DNA from: JAXMHN01 sp964578605 | Lineage (GTDB): Bacteria; Verrucomicrobiota; Verrucomicrobiia; Limisphaerales; SIBE01 | Assembly (NCBI GenBank): GCA_964578605.1 | Contig: CAZODO010000115.1 | Coordinates: 1-18,161 of the forward strand | DNA: 18,161 bases | Direction: 5' to 3' | In this document: positions 1 to 7,372 of the stretch, piece after piece | Layout of the letters: each line of letters begins with the position of its first letter | Numbering within the stretch: the stretch's first letter is position 1 | The notes under the pieces: generated by a model | What the model was told of the DNA's origin: nothing | The model's database searches: none | What the model saw: only the letters and a program-made list of their open reading frames with translations | Translations under genes and position numbers: made by a program

Positions 1-1
1 T

Positions 2-41
2 TGTCCTGTTTTGCTAACTACAAAATCTGTCCTGTTTTGCT
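2..41. repeat. 14-bp direct repeat pair at the left edge
   Basis: TGTCCTGTTTTGCT occurs exactly at 2-15 and again at 28-41, a 26-bp period with a 12-bp AT-rich spacer. No coding frame is supported here. Short directly repeated blocks like this occur near the ends of some insertion sequences, and the window edge may cut such an element. No transposase is visible, so its nature is undecided. Confidence 0.5.
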
Positions 42-150
42 CGCACCACGACAGGAAAAAGCAGAGCCGGAGGAGGCTTTCCCTGTTTCCTCTTGAAGCA
101 CCGCTTTGCAGGCGGCTTGATTGCTCGTCACGTTCAATCCAAACCCAAAA

Positions 151-174
151 GCCGGTTCCAAACCGGCGCGCCGG
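151..174. repeat. GCCGGTT hairpin followed by a CCGGCGCGCCGG palindrome
   Basis: GCCGGTT (151-157) and AACCGGC (161-167) form a perfect 7-bp stem with a 3-base loop. It overlaps the 12-bp palindrome CCGGCGCGCCGG at 163-174, and part of that palindrome (CGGCGCGCCG) recurs at 191-200, just before the start codon of the first gene. There is no T-run, so it does not look like an intrinsic terminator. It resembles the GCCGGC-rich inverted repeat at the right edge and may belong to the same dispersed repeat family. Confidence 0.5.
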
Positions 175-207
175 AATGGATTGTCGGGAACGGCGCGCCG
201 GGTCATA

Positions 208-2577
208 ATGCCGCTCGTGCGAGTTCACTGGCTGCAGGGATGCATGGTCCTCGGCGGGATCGTGGTCATCATGATGGGCGGCAACGCTGGGAGCGCCCGG
301 CAAGCGCTGGCGCGCGACCCGGGAAGCACGGCCGAGTTGGGCGGCTTGGATTCGCGCCAGGCCGGGTTTGAGGAGATCCTCTTTGTAAAGCGCAGGCCTT
401 ACTCGTCCGATCACTACTACACGGACATCAATAACGGCACCAACCCGGACCGGTTCGATCCGGAAAACGGCATTTCCATCTTTAACCTGCGGACGCAGAG
501 CGAGCGGCCCGTGGTCACGGCGGCGCAGATGCCCGGAGGCAAGGGATTCATCGGCAAGATCAGCCTTTCGTTCGATGCCAGGAAGGTGCTGTTCGATTTC
601 CGGCAGGATCCCGGTTCAGGATTCCGGATCTGGGAAGTTGGCGTCGATGGGAGCGGACTGCGCCAGGTCTCCTTTCCCCCCGCTGACGAAGCGGAGAAAG
701 CCGCGCGTTGGGCCCCTGGCTGGCACACGGACGACGTGCACCCGTGCTATTTGCCGGACGGCGACATCCTCTTCTCGTCTACCCGCAGCGAGCACACGGT
801 ACTGTGCGGCGGGTCTTCCCACCTCGTCGCGCCGACCTTGCACCGAATGAAGCCCGACGGCACCGGGGTGGTTCAGCTGACCAGGAGCCCCGTGAGCGAG
901 TTTTGCCCCGTGATCCTCGATGACGGGCGCGTGATGTATCACCGATGGGAGTATATCGACAAGGGCGCGCGCGTGGCGAAGACCGTATGGTCCATGAACC
1001 CCGATGGCACCCGGCCCCAGGAACTGTTCGGCCTGGCCGAGGACACGACCACGGTCTACATGTATCCCCAGCCGCTTCCAGGAGGGGAACATCGGCTGGT
1101 GTGCGTCGGGACATGCCATTATCCGCAAGGCGGCTGCGTGGGCGCGATCCTGCTGGTGGATTACGGGAAAGGTGTGCGCGTGCGTGGGCCGGACCCCGAT
1201 CAAGCCGAATACATTCAGGCGGATCCGGCTTACCCGGTGGTCAACATTACGCCGGCGGTGTACGTGCAGCGCCGGACGGAGCCGGGCTGGTTTTTCCGAA
1301 AGCCTGACGGCGGCTACGTGCACGATACAACGGGGCGCAGCGGGCACCTTTATACGCACCCGTTCCCCATCAGCGACCGGGAGTTCCTGGTGTCGTTCAA
1401 GGTCAAGGCTTCCGACCATTACCAGGACGTTCCCAATGCTTATGCCTTGTACCTGATCGATACAGAAGGAAACCACCGCGCCGTTCACGCCGATGCGCGG
1501 CTTTCATGCTGGCATCCCTTGCCGCTGGTAGCCCGGCCTGTGCCGCCCCATCTGGAGTCGGCCCGGCTTCCCGAATACGCCGCGCGCGGGGAGGCGCTCT
1601 GTGTCTTGGCAAACATCTATCAGGGCATGGAAGGCGTTGAACCAGGCGCGGTCAAATGGCTCCGCATTAACGAGGCTCTGCCGCGCTATTGGTCCACCGG
1701 GCGGCGCTGGGATCCGTCGTTGAGCAGTTCCAGTTGGAAAGCCGCGCTTTGGCCGCGCGTGCAATGGGGCGTTGTTCCCGTGGAAAAGGACGGCTCGGCC
1801 TGCTTCGTCGTCCCCGCAAACCGAAGCCTTTTCCTGCAGGCGCTCGACCAGGATTTCCGCGAGATTCAGCGCGAACGCACCTACGTGAATTATGCGCCCG
1901 GCGAGATCCGTTCGTGCACGGGTTGCCATGGGCAATCGCACCGGGCAGCGGCTTCGGGAGGCTCGGTCACGCCCCTGGCGCTCACTCGGCCGCCGAGCGT
2001 GCCGGAACCGCAGCCGTGCGACCTCGTCGAGAACGGCGGCGACGGGCTAGCTGGCCAGGTGATGCATTACCCCACGGACATTCAGCCGATCTTCGATGCC
2101 AAATGCGTTTCGTGTCATGGCCAGGAGAATCCTGCCGGCGAACTCAAACTGACCGGTGAAGTGACGCTTTTCTACAATACGTCGTACGAAGAACTCGCCC
2201 GCAAAGAACTAGCGGGGCCCCTGATCTCCGAGTTCACGTCGTTCCTTCGGGGGGACCAGGGCAATTACAACGGCGCTTATCTGCCGCCGCGCAGCCTGGG
2301 GAGTTCCAAGAGCAGTCTGATGGAGGTTCTGACCCGGCGCGACCACCCAAAGAACGCCAAGGATGACCATTCAACAATGCTCACGGACATGGAACTGATG
2401 ATCCTCGCCCGCTGGGTTGATAGTAATTACCAGTTCTACGGCGCCTACTTCGGCCGCCAGCATCCGCAATGGGCAAACGCGGACCCTGCCAATCCGTCCT
2501 ATGACCCCGCGGATTTCCGGCGCAAAGCCACGTTCGTTGAAGCGACCGGCTTCCTGGCGCCGCCATGGCATCGTTGA
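208..2577 (+). CDS. Exported HzsA-related propeller/dihaem cytochrome c protein
   Basis: 789 residues from the ATG at 208. The open frame extends upstream to a TTG at 121, but the ATG puts a hydrophobic signal-like segment (about residues 10-25) at the N-terminus. Residues about 60-430 have TolB/WD40-like blade features, including a 'DDVHPCYLPDGDILFSSTR' stretch and repeated PDGT turns. Residues 522-568 (VPVEKDGSACFVVPAN onward) lead into the first haem motif C570-T-G-C-H574. A second, C633-V-S-C-H637, follows 'DIQPIFDAK'. This order and length match the hydrazine synthase alpha subunit-related family, which is widespread in Planctomycetota and Verrucomicrobiota outside anammox. Two c-type haems, a periplasmic location and a redox role are inferred. 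No HzsB/C partner is in the window, and the residue four after H574 is His rather than the Tyr I recall as haem ligand in true hydrazine synthase, so hydrazine synthesis is unlikely. The substrate is unknown. The gene stands alone and converges with the esterase gene 47 bp away. Confidence 0.85.
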   Translation: MPLVRVHWLQGCMVLGGIVVIMMGGNAGSARQALARDPGSTAELGGLDSRQAGFEEILFVKRRPYSSDHYYTDINNGTNPDRFDPENGISIFNLRTQSERPVVTAAQMPGGKGFIGKISLSFDARKVLFDFRQDPGSGFRIWEVGVDGSGLRQVSFPPADEAEKAARWAPGWHTDDVHPCYLPDGDILFSSTRSEHTVLCGGSSHLVAPTLHRMKPDGTGVVQLTRSPVSEFCPVILDDGRVMYHRWEYIDKGARVAKTVWSMNPDGTRPQELFGLAEDTTTVYMYPQPLPGGEHRLVCVGTCHYPQGGCVGAILLVDYGKGVRVRGPDPDQAEYIQADPAYPVVNITPAVYVQRRTEPGWFFRKPDGGYVHDTTGRSGHLYTHPFPISDREFLVSFKVKASDHYQDVPNAYALYLIDTEGNHRAVHADARLSCWHPLPLVARPVPPHLESARLPEYAARGEALCVLANIYQGMEGVEPGAVKWLRINEALPRYWSTGRRWDPSLSSSSWKAALWPRVQWGVVPVEKDGSACFVVPANRSLFLQALDQDFREIQRERTYVNYAPGEIRSCTGCHGQSHRAAASGGSVTPLALTRPPSVPEPQPCDLVENGGDGLAGQVMHYPTDIQPIFDAKCVSCHGQENPAGELKLTGEVTLFYNTSYEELARKELAGPLISEFTSFLRGDQGNYNGAYLPPRSLGSSKSSLMEVLTRRDHPKNAKDDHSTMLTDMELMILARWVDSNYQFYGAYFGRQHPQWANADPANPSYDPADFRRKATFVEATGFLAPPWHR

Positions 2578-2624
2578 GCCTGGATACCAGTTGCCCTCGG
2601 CGTATCGATCCTTCTTCCTCTGAA

Positions 2625-4631
2625 TTAGAATTTGCTCGCTCGTAACTTGTCCGAGGCGCCCGCGCTCTTGTAAATCGAGGCGGTCTTTTCGGTCCAGGCA
2701 ACGTCCGAAGCCAACAGCGTCACCGGCCGTGGCGCGATCAACCCCAGGGCGTCGGGGATATCACATACGCGCAACACATTGAGCAATGCGGGTGCGTCGG
2801 CCGACAGGTGCGTTGCCGGCATGTCGTTCAGCAGGAGGCCGCCGATCGCTTGCTCAAGGACGGCGGCGTAAATCGCGAGCACCGCCGCTCCCTTTTCGCC
2901 CACGACGATGACCGGCCGCTCGCCTCCAAAACGTTCGTGCAAATGTCGCGCCACAGCGGCGATATCCCAGACCTGTCCGCTGGCCACGGTTCGACCCAGC
3001 AGAAAATGGCACCGTTCGACGTAGTTCGGCGGGTTCCGGGTCGTCCAGCGCGTGGCGCCGACACCGCGCGGTTCAATCTCGAATAGCGCATCGCGCTCCT
3101 TGATCAACGGCGCGGTCCATGGGGGAAGAGCGTCTCCGGCCTCCGAAGTCGTGACCAGCAGCAGGACGCGCTCGGGTGCATCGATGTTCCTCAAAGTGCG
3201 CAGGGGGACGCGAATGCCGTCCTCCGTTGTGACGGTAACGACCCGGCTGGATTCGCCGGATTCCGATCTTGCGGCCGGAATGCGGTCAGGGAAGCCATGG
3301 AAGGTCGCGGCGCGCAAGCGGCTGACGGCGGCCGTTTTCCACTCATCGAAGCGCCCTTCCACGGGCGGTTGCAGCTCGGCAATTGGGACGAAATACTGGT
3401 CTATGCGGCCGTTTTGGACGTCGGCTGGGATATCCGAGTCCTGAGGAAAGACGCGGAGCTCTTCGGGCGCAATGGGGTGAGTCTCCTCGCCGGGGCCGGT
3501 GACGAGATCCACTTCGCTATCGAGGACCGGCTGGGGGTCGCTCTTGAGATAGGTGTTCATGAAACGGTAAACAGCCTGTCGAAGGTCTTTGCGGTAAGCG
3601 TGTCCCCCGATGCTGACCACGCTGTCCACGCGATCGCTCAGGCCGAAAAGGCTGTAGAGGCGCTCAAGCCGGTTGATGACCCGCTCATTGGCGTCCATGG
3701 GGAAGATGGGATCCTGATCGCTGTTGACGAAGAGCATCGGCCGCGGGGCCACCAGGGCGGCAATTCGGGTCCAGGGCCACTGGCAGGTATTGTAAAGGAA
3801 CATGCAATCGCAATGGCCATTGACGAGCCGGTTGGAAATGTAGGAAACCAAGTCCGCCATGCCGCTGACGGGAGCCGCCACCTTCACCCGTTCGTCCGCC
3901 GCGGCAATCCAGAATGTGGCAGCGCCTCCCCCACTGATCCCGGTCACCCCAATGCGCGCAGGGTCCACATCGGGCCGGGAGACGAGGTAATCGATCCCAC
4001 GAATGCCGTTCCAGCACTCGACGCCTGCGGGGGTATATCCGCGCGACAGCCACCACCAGCGGCCCTCGCGATAAGTGCCATGATGCACTCCTGGGATTTC
4101 GCCCAATTGTAGCGTGTCCACGATCAGGCAGATGTATCCGTGGCGCGCGAACCAGATTCCGTGGGACTGAAAAGCGGCTTTGCCGCCATTGCGGCCCCGG
4201 CCGGCGTGGCCGCAGACGTAGAAGATGGCCGGCAGACGTTCGCCCGCCGTCATCTTAGCCGGGCGGTACAGATTGCCGGTCACGTACAACCCGGGCCGGC
4301 TTTGGTAATGAAGCATCTCGACTTTGTAATCGCCGCGATCAAGCGTTCGGGTAATCGTGGCGCGCAGAGGCGTCTTGTCCGGCAACGGGGACAAGCCGAG
4401 CATGTGCAGGTACTCCGCGTGGTATTGCGGGCGCAGGGCTTCCCAATCTGCAGCGCTGTTTACGCTGCCTAAGAAGTTTGTTTCGAGCGCTTGGGCTGAC
4501 CTGGCCAGGCAGGCCTGAATCATGGCGTCGCCAGGTTGATCGCGGTCCGGTTGGCCGTACGGCTGGGCCGCTAGACCCAGAAAGGCCATCATCGAAAGGA
4601 GTTGAACGAGGGCGAGGCGGGTTGTTGGCAT
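2625..4631 (-). CDS. Exported two-domain alpha/beta hydrolase, acetylxylan-esterase type
   Basis: 668 residues, starting at an ATG with an in-frame stop just upstream. The first 26 or so residues look like a signal peptide, so the enzyme is probably periplasmic or secreted. Domain 1 (about 60-365) is a complete hydrolase: an 'FYVCGH' oxyanion-side strand (137-142), nucleophile elbow G231-I-S233-G-G, acid candidates D305 or D307 in 'NSDQDPIFP', and H344 in 'GGHAY'. The 'APRPMLFVNSDQDP' strand is typical of the acetylxylan esterase/prolyl-oligopeptidase-like group. Domain 2 (about 465-668) repeats the fold, with a second 'LIAPRPVTLL' strand, but its elbow reads G578-E-K-G-A, without a nucleophilic serine. 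It is therefore probably structural or regulatory. Deacetylation of plant polysaccharide is a plausible role but is inferred from family only; other ester or peptide substrates are possible. The SQR gene lies 63 bp upstream on the same strand, so co-transcription is possible. Confidence 0.85.
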   Translation of the reverse strand: MPTTRLALVQLLSMMAFLGLAAQPYGQPDRDQPGDAMIQACLARSAQALETNFLGSVNSAADWEALRPQYHAEYLHMLGLSPLPDKTPLRATITRTLDRGDYKVEMLHYQSRPGLYVTGNLYRPAKMTAGERLPAIFYVCGHAGRGRNGGKAAFQSHGIWFARHGYICLIVDTLQLGEIPGVHHGTYREGRWWWLSRGYTPAGVECWNGIRGIDYLVSRPDVDPARIGVTGISGGGAATFWIAAADERVKVAAPVSGMADLVSYISNRLVNGHCDCMFLYNTCQWPWTRIAALVAPRPMLFVNSDQDPIFPMDANERVINRLERLYSLFGLSDRVDSVVSIGGHAYRKDLRQAVYRFMNTYLKSDPQPVLDSEVDLVTGPGEETHPIAPEELRVFPQDSDIPADVQNGRIDQYFVPIAELQPPVEGRFDEWKTAAVSRLRAATFHGFPDRIPAARSESGESSRVVTVTTEDGIRVPLRTLRNIDAPERVLLLVTTSEAGDALPPWTAPLIKERDALFEIEPRGVGATRWTTRNPPNYVERCHFLLGRTVASGQVWDIAAVARHLHERFGGERPVIVVGEKGAAVLAIYAAVLEQAIGGLLLNDMPATHLSADAPALLNVLRVCDIPDALGLIAPRPVTLLASDVAWTEKTASIYKSAGASDKLRASKF

Positions 4632-4655
4632 GAGTCACACATACCCGGACACCTC

Positions 4656-4674
4656 TCTCAAGTCGAGCTTGAGA
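4656..4674 (-). terminator. Small hairpin after the SQR stop codon
   Basis: TCTCAAG (4656-4662) and CTTGAGA (4668-4674) form a perfect 7-bp stem with a 5-base loop, in the 63-bp gap between the SQR stop and the esterase start. No T-run follows on the minus strand, so it would be a weak or atypical terminator. It could equally be an operator for the esterase gene. Confidence 0.3.
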
Positions 4675-4694
4675 CCGTGACGCGATGGACTATC

Positions 4695-6056
4695 TCAAAG
4701 CCAGCCGCGGAGCATGCCGTGGAAATACATCGGCTTTAGCCCGTGCACTTTCAGCGCCCACCAGATGCCGCGCTCCATCGCGGGGTCGAACCAGGGAAGG
4801 GAGGGCATCAGCTTTTCATCGTATCCGAACTCGGCCATGAGGACCTTGCCGTATTCGGTCACGATCGGGCAGGCGGAATAGCCATTATACTTGGCGCGCG
4901 GCTCCTTCCCGTTGATCAAGGCGAGGAGATTGGCAGCTGCGACAGGCGCTTGCTTGCGGATGGCGGCGCCCGTCTTGCTCGTGGGCAGGCCAGCGGCGTC
5001 GCCGAATGTGATTATGTTGCGGTATTTGGGATGGATCAGGGTGTCCTTATTCACCGCGAGCCAGCCGCCTGACTTCGACGTGTCCACCAGATCGGAGTTC
5101 CTGGCGAAGCCCGGCGCGCTCATCGGAGGGACGAAGTGGAGCAGGTCGAACTCCACCGTCACTTGTTCGTACTTGGCATCGGCCGGCAGGGGAGAACCGG
5201 AGGGTTTGGGCAGGATATGGAACACCGCTTTCCTGGCCGGGCCGTCCACGGATGCCAGGCGATGCCTGAATTTCACTGCCACATCTCGATCCTTGAAAAT
5301 CGTGGCCAAGCGATCGCCGAAGATCTTCGGCTTCATGATTTCGTTGTCGTTGGCGTAATACTCGATCTCGAACCTGGACCGGAGATCGCGATCGCGGAGA
5401 TAGTCTTCGGTCATCAGACAGATCTTCTTCGGCGCGCCGCCGCATTTCAGCTTGGTATAGGTGTCAGTGAAGATCAGGCGCCCCTCTTTGAGATCGGGCA
5501 GTTTGCGGATGCCATCCCGGCAAGCGATCGCGCCTTTGAAGTCGTAGATGCAGTGGACATTGTCCTTCCCAAGCTCCTCGCGAGTGACCCCTTTCACCGC
5601 GTTGAAATCCATCTCGCAACCCGGAACGAGGACCAGGAAATCGTACGAGAACCTGCCGTGACTCGCGGTCTGGAGCGAATTGTTGTCGGGATTCAACTCT
5701 GTCACCGAGTCCTGGATCCACTTGACGTCGCGCGGCAAGAGGCTCTTGGTGGACCGCACGACTTCCTCGGGCTCAAAAACGCCTCCCGCTATGAGCGTGT
5801 AACCTGGCTGGTAATAATGCTCGGAGTTCGGATCGATAATCGTGATGTCGTCATAGCGCAGCATGTCCGTGAGGTAAGCGGCCATCGTGATCCCCGCCGT
5901 TCCTCCGCCGACGATCACAATCCTGGCTTTGACTGAGCTCTCCGAAAGATAATCGTAGGCTCGTTCAAGGACCACGGCGCCAGCAAGGCCTGCCAGGCCC
6001 CATTTGATAAAGCGCCGTCGCGGGACGCCACCAATGTTACTGTTCTGTTTCTTCAT
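4695..6056 (-). CDS. sqr: Sulfide:quinone oxidoreductase (SQOR type) with Tat signal
   Basis: 453 residues from the ATG at 6056. An upstream in-frame TTG at 6098 would only add a charged leader, so the ATG is preferred. Residues 12-18 (P-R-R-R-F-I-K), followed by a hydrophobic stretch, form a twin-arginine signal or anchor. The FAD-binding Rossmann motif V-G-G-G-T-A-G is at 49-55. Two cysteines sit where SQR carries its redox disulfide: C205 in 'KCGGAPKK' and C396 in 'YSACPIVT'. The second dinucleotide-binding end 'GDAAGLPTSKTGAA' and a C-terminal aromatic amphipathic segment ending 'MLRGWL' follow mitochondrial-type SQOR closely. The reaction is oxidation of sulfide to sulfane sulfur with reduction of quinone at the membrane. 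A Tat signal implies a folded FAD enzyme on the periplasmic face. No persulfide dioxygenase or rhodanese gene is adjacent. A related flavoprotein with another sulfur or quinone role is possible, but both cysteines favour SQR. Confidence 0.88.
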   Translation of the reverse strand: MKKQNSNIGGVPRRRFIKWGLAGLAGAVVLERAYDYLSESSVKARIVIVGGGTAGITMAAYLTDMLRYDDITIIDPNSEHYYQPGYTLIAGGVFEPEEVVRSTKSLLPRDVKWIQDSVTELNPDNNSLQTASHGRFSYDFLVLVPGCEMDFNAVKGVTREELGKDNVHCIYDFKGAIACRDGIRKLPDLKEGRLIFTDTYTKLKCGGAPKKICLMTEDYLRDRDLRSRFEIEYYANDNEIMKPKIFGDRLATIFKDRDVAVKFRHRLASVDGPARKAVFHILPKPSGSPLPADAKYEQVTVEFDLLHFVPPMSAPGFARNSDLVDTSKSGGWLAVNKDTLIHPKYRNIITFGDAAGLPTSKTGAAIRKQAPVAAANLLALINGKEPRAKYNGYSACPIVTEYGKVLMAEFGYDEKLMPSLPWFDPAMERGIWWALKVHGLKPMYFHGMLRGWL

Positions 6057-6253
6057 TTTCGGGTGTGGCAAGATGCTCCGGCGCCCTCTGGTTGGCAATC
6101 TCGAAGGCCAGGCCGCCCTGGGTTTGTGCGCACCTCACGCAATCCGCCTCTTTCCGTATGCGCAAGAGGAGGAACAAGCGCAGGCGTGCAACGCAAATCG
6201 GTTCCCTTCCGGATAACGCGAGTTGTCTCCCGGTTTGTGGAGGCTCTCCTGCC

Positions 6254-6319
6254 GTAGTTCACCCGTAGTTCACCCGTAGATGACCCGTAGTTCACCCGTA
6301 GATGACCCGTAGTTCACCC
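6254..6319. repeat. Six 11-bp tandem repeats, two alternating variants
   Basis: Six contiguous 11-mers run in the order A-A-B-A-B-A, where A is GTAGTTCACCC and B is GTAGATGACCC. A and B differ only at positions 5 and 7, and every copy of each is exact. This gives a 22-bp higher-order period on the 11-bp unit. The array sits in the divergent gap, 198 bp from the SQR start and about 170 bp from the small plus-strand gene. An 11-bp spacing keeps units nearly on one face of the helix, as in multi-site operators or iterons. No protein partner can be named. Confidence 0.9.
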
Positions 6320-6364
6320 GTTGCCGAACGAGTGATCGACGGGTGAACAACGGGTCATCTACGG
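6296..6364. promoter_or_regulatory. Long hairpin formed by the tandem array and an inverted copy
   Basis: Array units 5 and 6 (6298-6319) are mirrored by an inverted copy at 6341-6362, with 21 of 22 bases pairing. Two further pairs at the base extend the stem to 24 bp, around a 21-base loop (6320-6340). It lies in the intergenic region shared by the divergent SQR gene and the small plus-strand gene. It could act as a cruciform, a transcript hairpin affecting either leader, or a paired protein-binding site. No T-run follows on either strand, so it is not a classical terminator. Confidence 0.6.
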
Positions 6365-6433
6365 CGCATCCCCGGATCCGGCGGCAATCCGACCTGAGCG
6401 CCAGTCATTCCCGGTTTGGCGTGTTATTCTTCG

Positions 6434-6456
6434 GAGCGACGCAAAACTTTGCGCTC
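6434..6456. promoter_or_regulatory. Inverted repeat CGCAAA-AC-TTTGCG near a start codon
   Basis: CGCAAA and TTTGCG (6440-6453) form a perfect 6-bp inverted repeat around AC. Flanking GAGCG (6434-6438) and CGCTC (6452-6456) also match each other. It ends about 30 bases before the ATG at 6487, a usual place for a repressor operator or a leader hairpin. No promoter boxes near it could be assigned with confidence. Confidence 0.35.
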
Positions 6457-6486
6457 GGACCGGGGTTTCTGTAATGAATAGCTGTT

Positions 6487-6999
6487 ATGCAGCCTTCTTT
6501 TCGAAGCACCGCGATCACTGCCCTCTTCGTTGCGCTTGCTTGGGGCCTTCACCCGGCTGGTCTCGCCCAAGTCCCCGCCGAAAGGGAGTACCTGGCCGCC
6601 ATCCTTCCGCCTGACCTGATTCGCTATGGCGGGGTCGAGGTGCCCTCCTCGGACAACATTCGGATCCTCTCAGACGGCGCGGGACGGCACCTGGAATTTC
6701 GACTCATCCCAGGCCAGGCGAAGAAGAATAACGGCATCCGCGCCGAGAGCATACTGTCGTTGCTCGGGGTTATCGTGCTGGAGGGCGGGGCGGCGGAATT
6801 TGAGGAGCCCAGCTACGGCGGGCGAACTTTGAGTGCGTGGCTCGAGGACCTGCCGCTCCAACCGGATCCAGCCGCCGACAACCGGGCGGTCCAGGCCGTT
6901 CGCGTGTCCTGGCCAGCCTCCAAACACCGCCGGAATTATGACTCGAGCCCGTCCGCGAGCGAAAAAGGGGAGTGGTTGCCGACTTGGTTCGGGACTTGA
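6487..6999 (+). CDS. Small exported protein of unknown function, possibly a fragment
   Basis: 170 residues. The first 28 or so (MQPSFRSTAITALFVALAWG onward, to a probable cleavage near L-A-Q) look like a signal peptide. The segment 'EPSYGGRTLSAWLEDL' (about 111-126), followed by 'NRAVQAVR', recalls the start of HEAT-repeat proteins common in Verrucomicrobia, where a 'Y-x-G-x-x-L-x-x-W-L' motif precedes repeat helices. No repeats follow here: the last 35 residues are low in hydrophobics and look unlike a folded domain. The reading may therefore be a truncated or frame-disrupted remnant of a larger protein, with the tail read out of the original frame. No ribosome-binding site is clear. Its neighbours (divergent SQR, convergent nuoN) do not suggest a function. 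That it is a gene is moderately supported; the role is unknown. Confidence 0.45.
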   Translation: MQPSFRSTAITALFVALAWGLHPAGLAQVPAEREYLAAILPPDLIRYGGVEVPSSDNIRILSDGAGRHLEFRLIPGQAKKNNGIRAESILSLLGVIVLEGGAAEFEEPSYGGRTLSAWLEDLPLQPDPAADNRAVQAVRVSWPASKHRRNYDSSPSASEKGEWLPTWFGT

Positions 7000-7372
7000 G
7001 CAACGTGAACATGAAGCTCAAGAGGGTAGGCGCGACGGCCTCGGCGCGCCATTGGGGATGAAGAATTCCCTATGCCTAATGGCCGGCTTGGCGGTCCGGC
7101 CCTGCCTTGCTTGATTGCTGCTCTGCGCCCCTGCGCACGCTGGTGACAAATTGTCATCGTCGTCGTAAACTGTCGATTCGCAACGGTTTCCAACGACAGT
7201 AGACCTCCCGCGCCTGGTCTTCTATTGAGCCCTCAGTCATGACGTTCCTCAACCGCCAGAAGGTCTATGGAGTGGCGATGGGGGATGAGACGATGGAACG
7301 GGTCAACCTGGGCCAATTCTGAACATCCCGCGAGCGGCGGTTCCCCGTTTCCACGTAATTAAATAGTCAGGA
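7000..7372. other. Non-coding region between the small gene and nuoN
   Basis: 373 bases without a supported gene. It lies downstream of both the small plus-strand gene and nuoN, which converge on it. It holds the palindrome TGACAA-A-TTGTCA at 7144-7156 and a looser inverted repeat, ACTGTCG (7169-7175) with CGACAGT (7194-7200), separated by 18 bases. No GC-rich stem with a T-run was found to serve as the nuo operon terminator. A 27-codon open frame at 7239-7322 has no ribosome-binding site or recognisable sequence. Confidence 0.6.
7144..7156. promoter_or_regulatory. 13-bp palindrome TGACAA-A-TTGTCA
   Basis: This is a perfect 6-bp inverted repeat around a single A, in an AT-richer patch of otherwise GC-rich DNA. 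The geometry fits a small dimeric regulator site, but it lies between converging genes with no start codon close by. Chance occurrence is possible. Confidence 0.25.

Noticed and set aside
131..174. Partial tRNA-like T-arm in the left edge
   Set aside because: GTTCAATCC resembles a T-loop, but no acceptor or anticodon arms pair around it.
121..207. Upstream TTG start for the HzsA-like gene
   Set aside because: It would place a charged leader across the hairpin and palindrome, ahead of the signal-like segment. The ATG at 208 fits export better.
208..2577. Evidence for an anammox organism
   Set aside because: The HzsA-related family is common outside anammox bacteria. No HzsB/C or other anammox genes are present, and a likely ligand residue differs.
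3297..4112. Long plus-strand open frame (271 codons) opposite the esterase
   Set aside because: It lies wholly antisense to a well-supported enzyme gene and has no recognisable motifs; it is a high-GC shadow frame.
6254..6362. CRISPR array
   Set aside because: The units are 11 bp and contiguous, with no unique spacers and no cas genes.
7239..7322. 27-codon open frame
   Set aside because: It has no ribosome-binding site, is too short to recognise, and lies in the convergent non-coding region.
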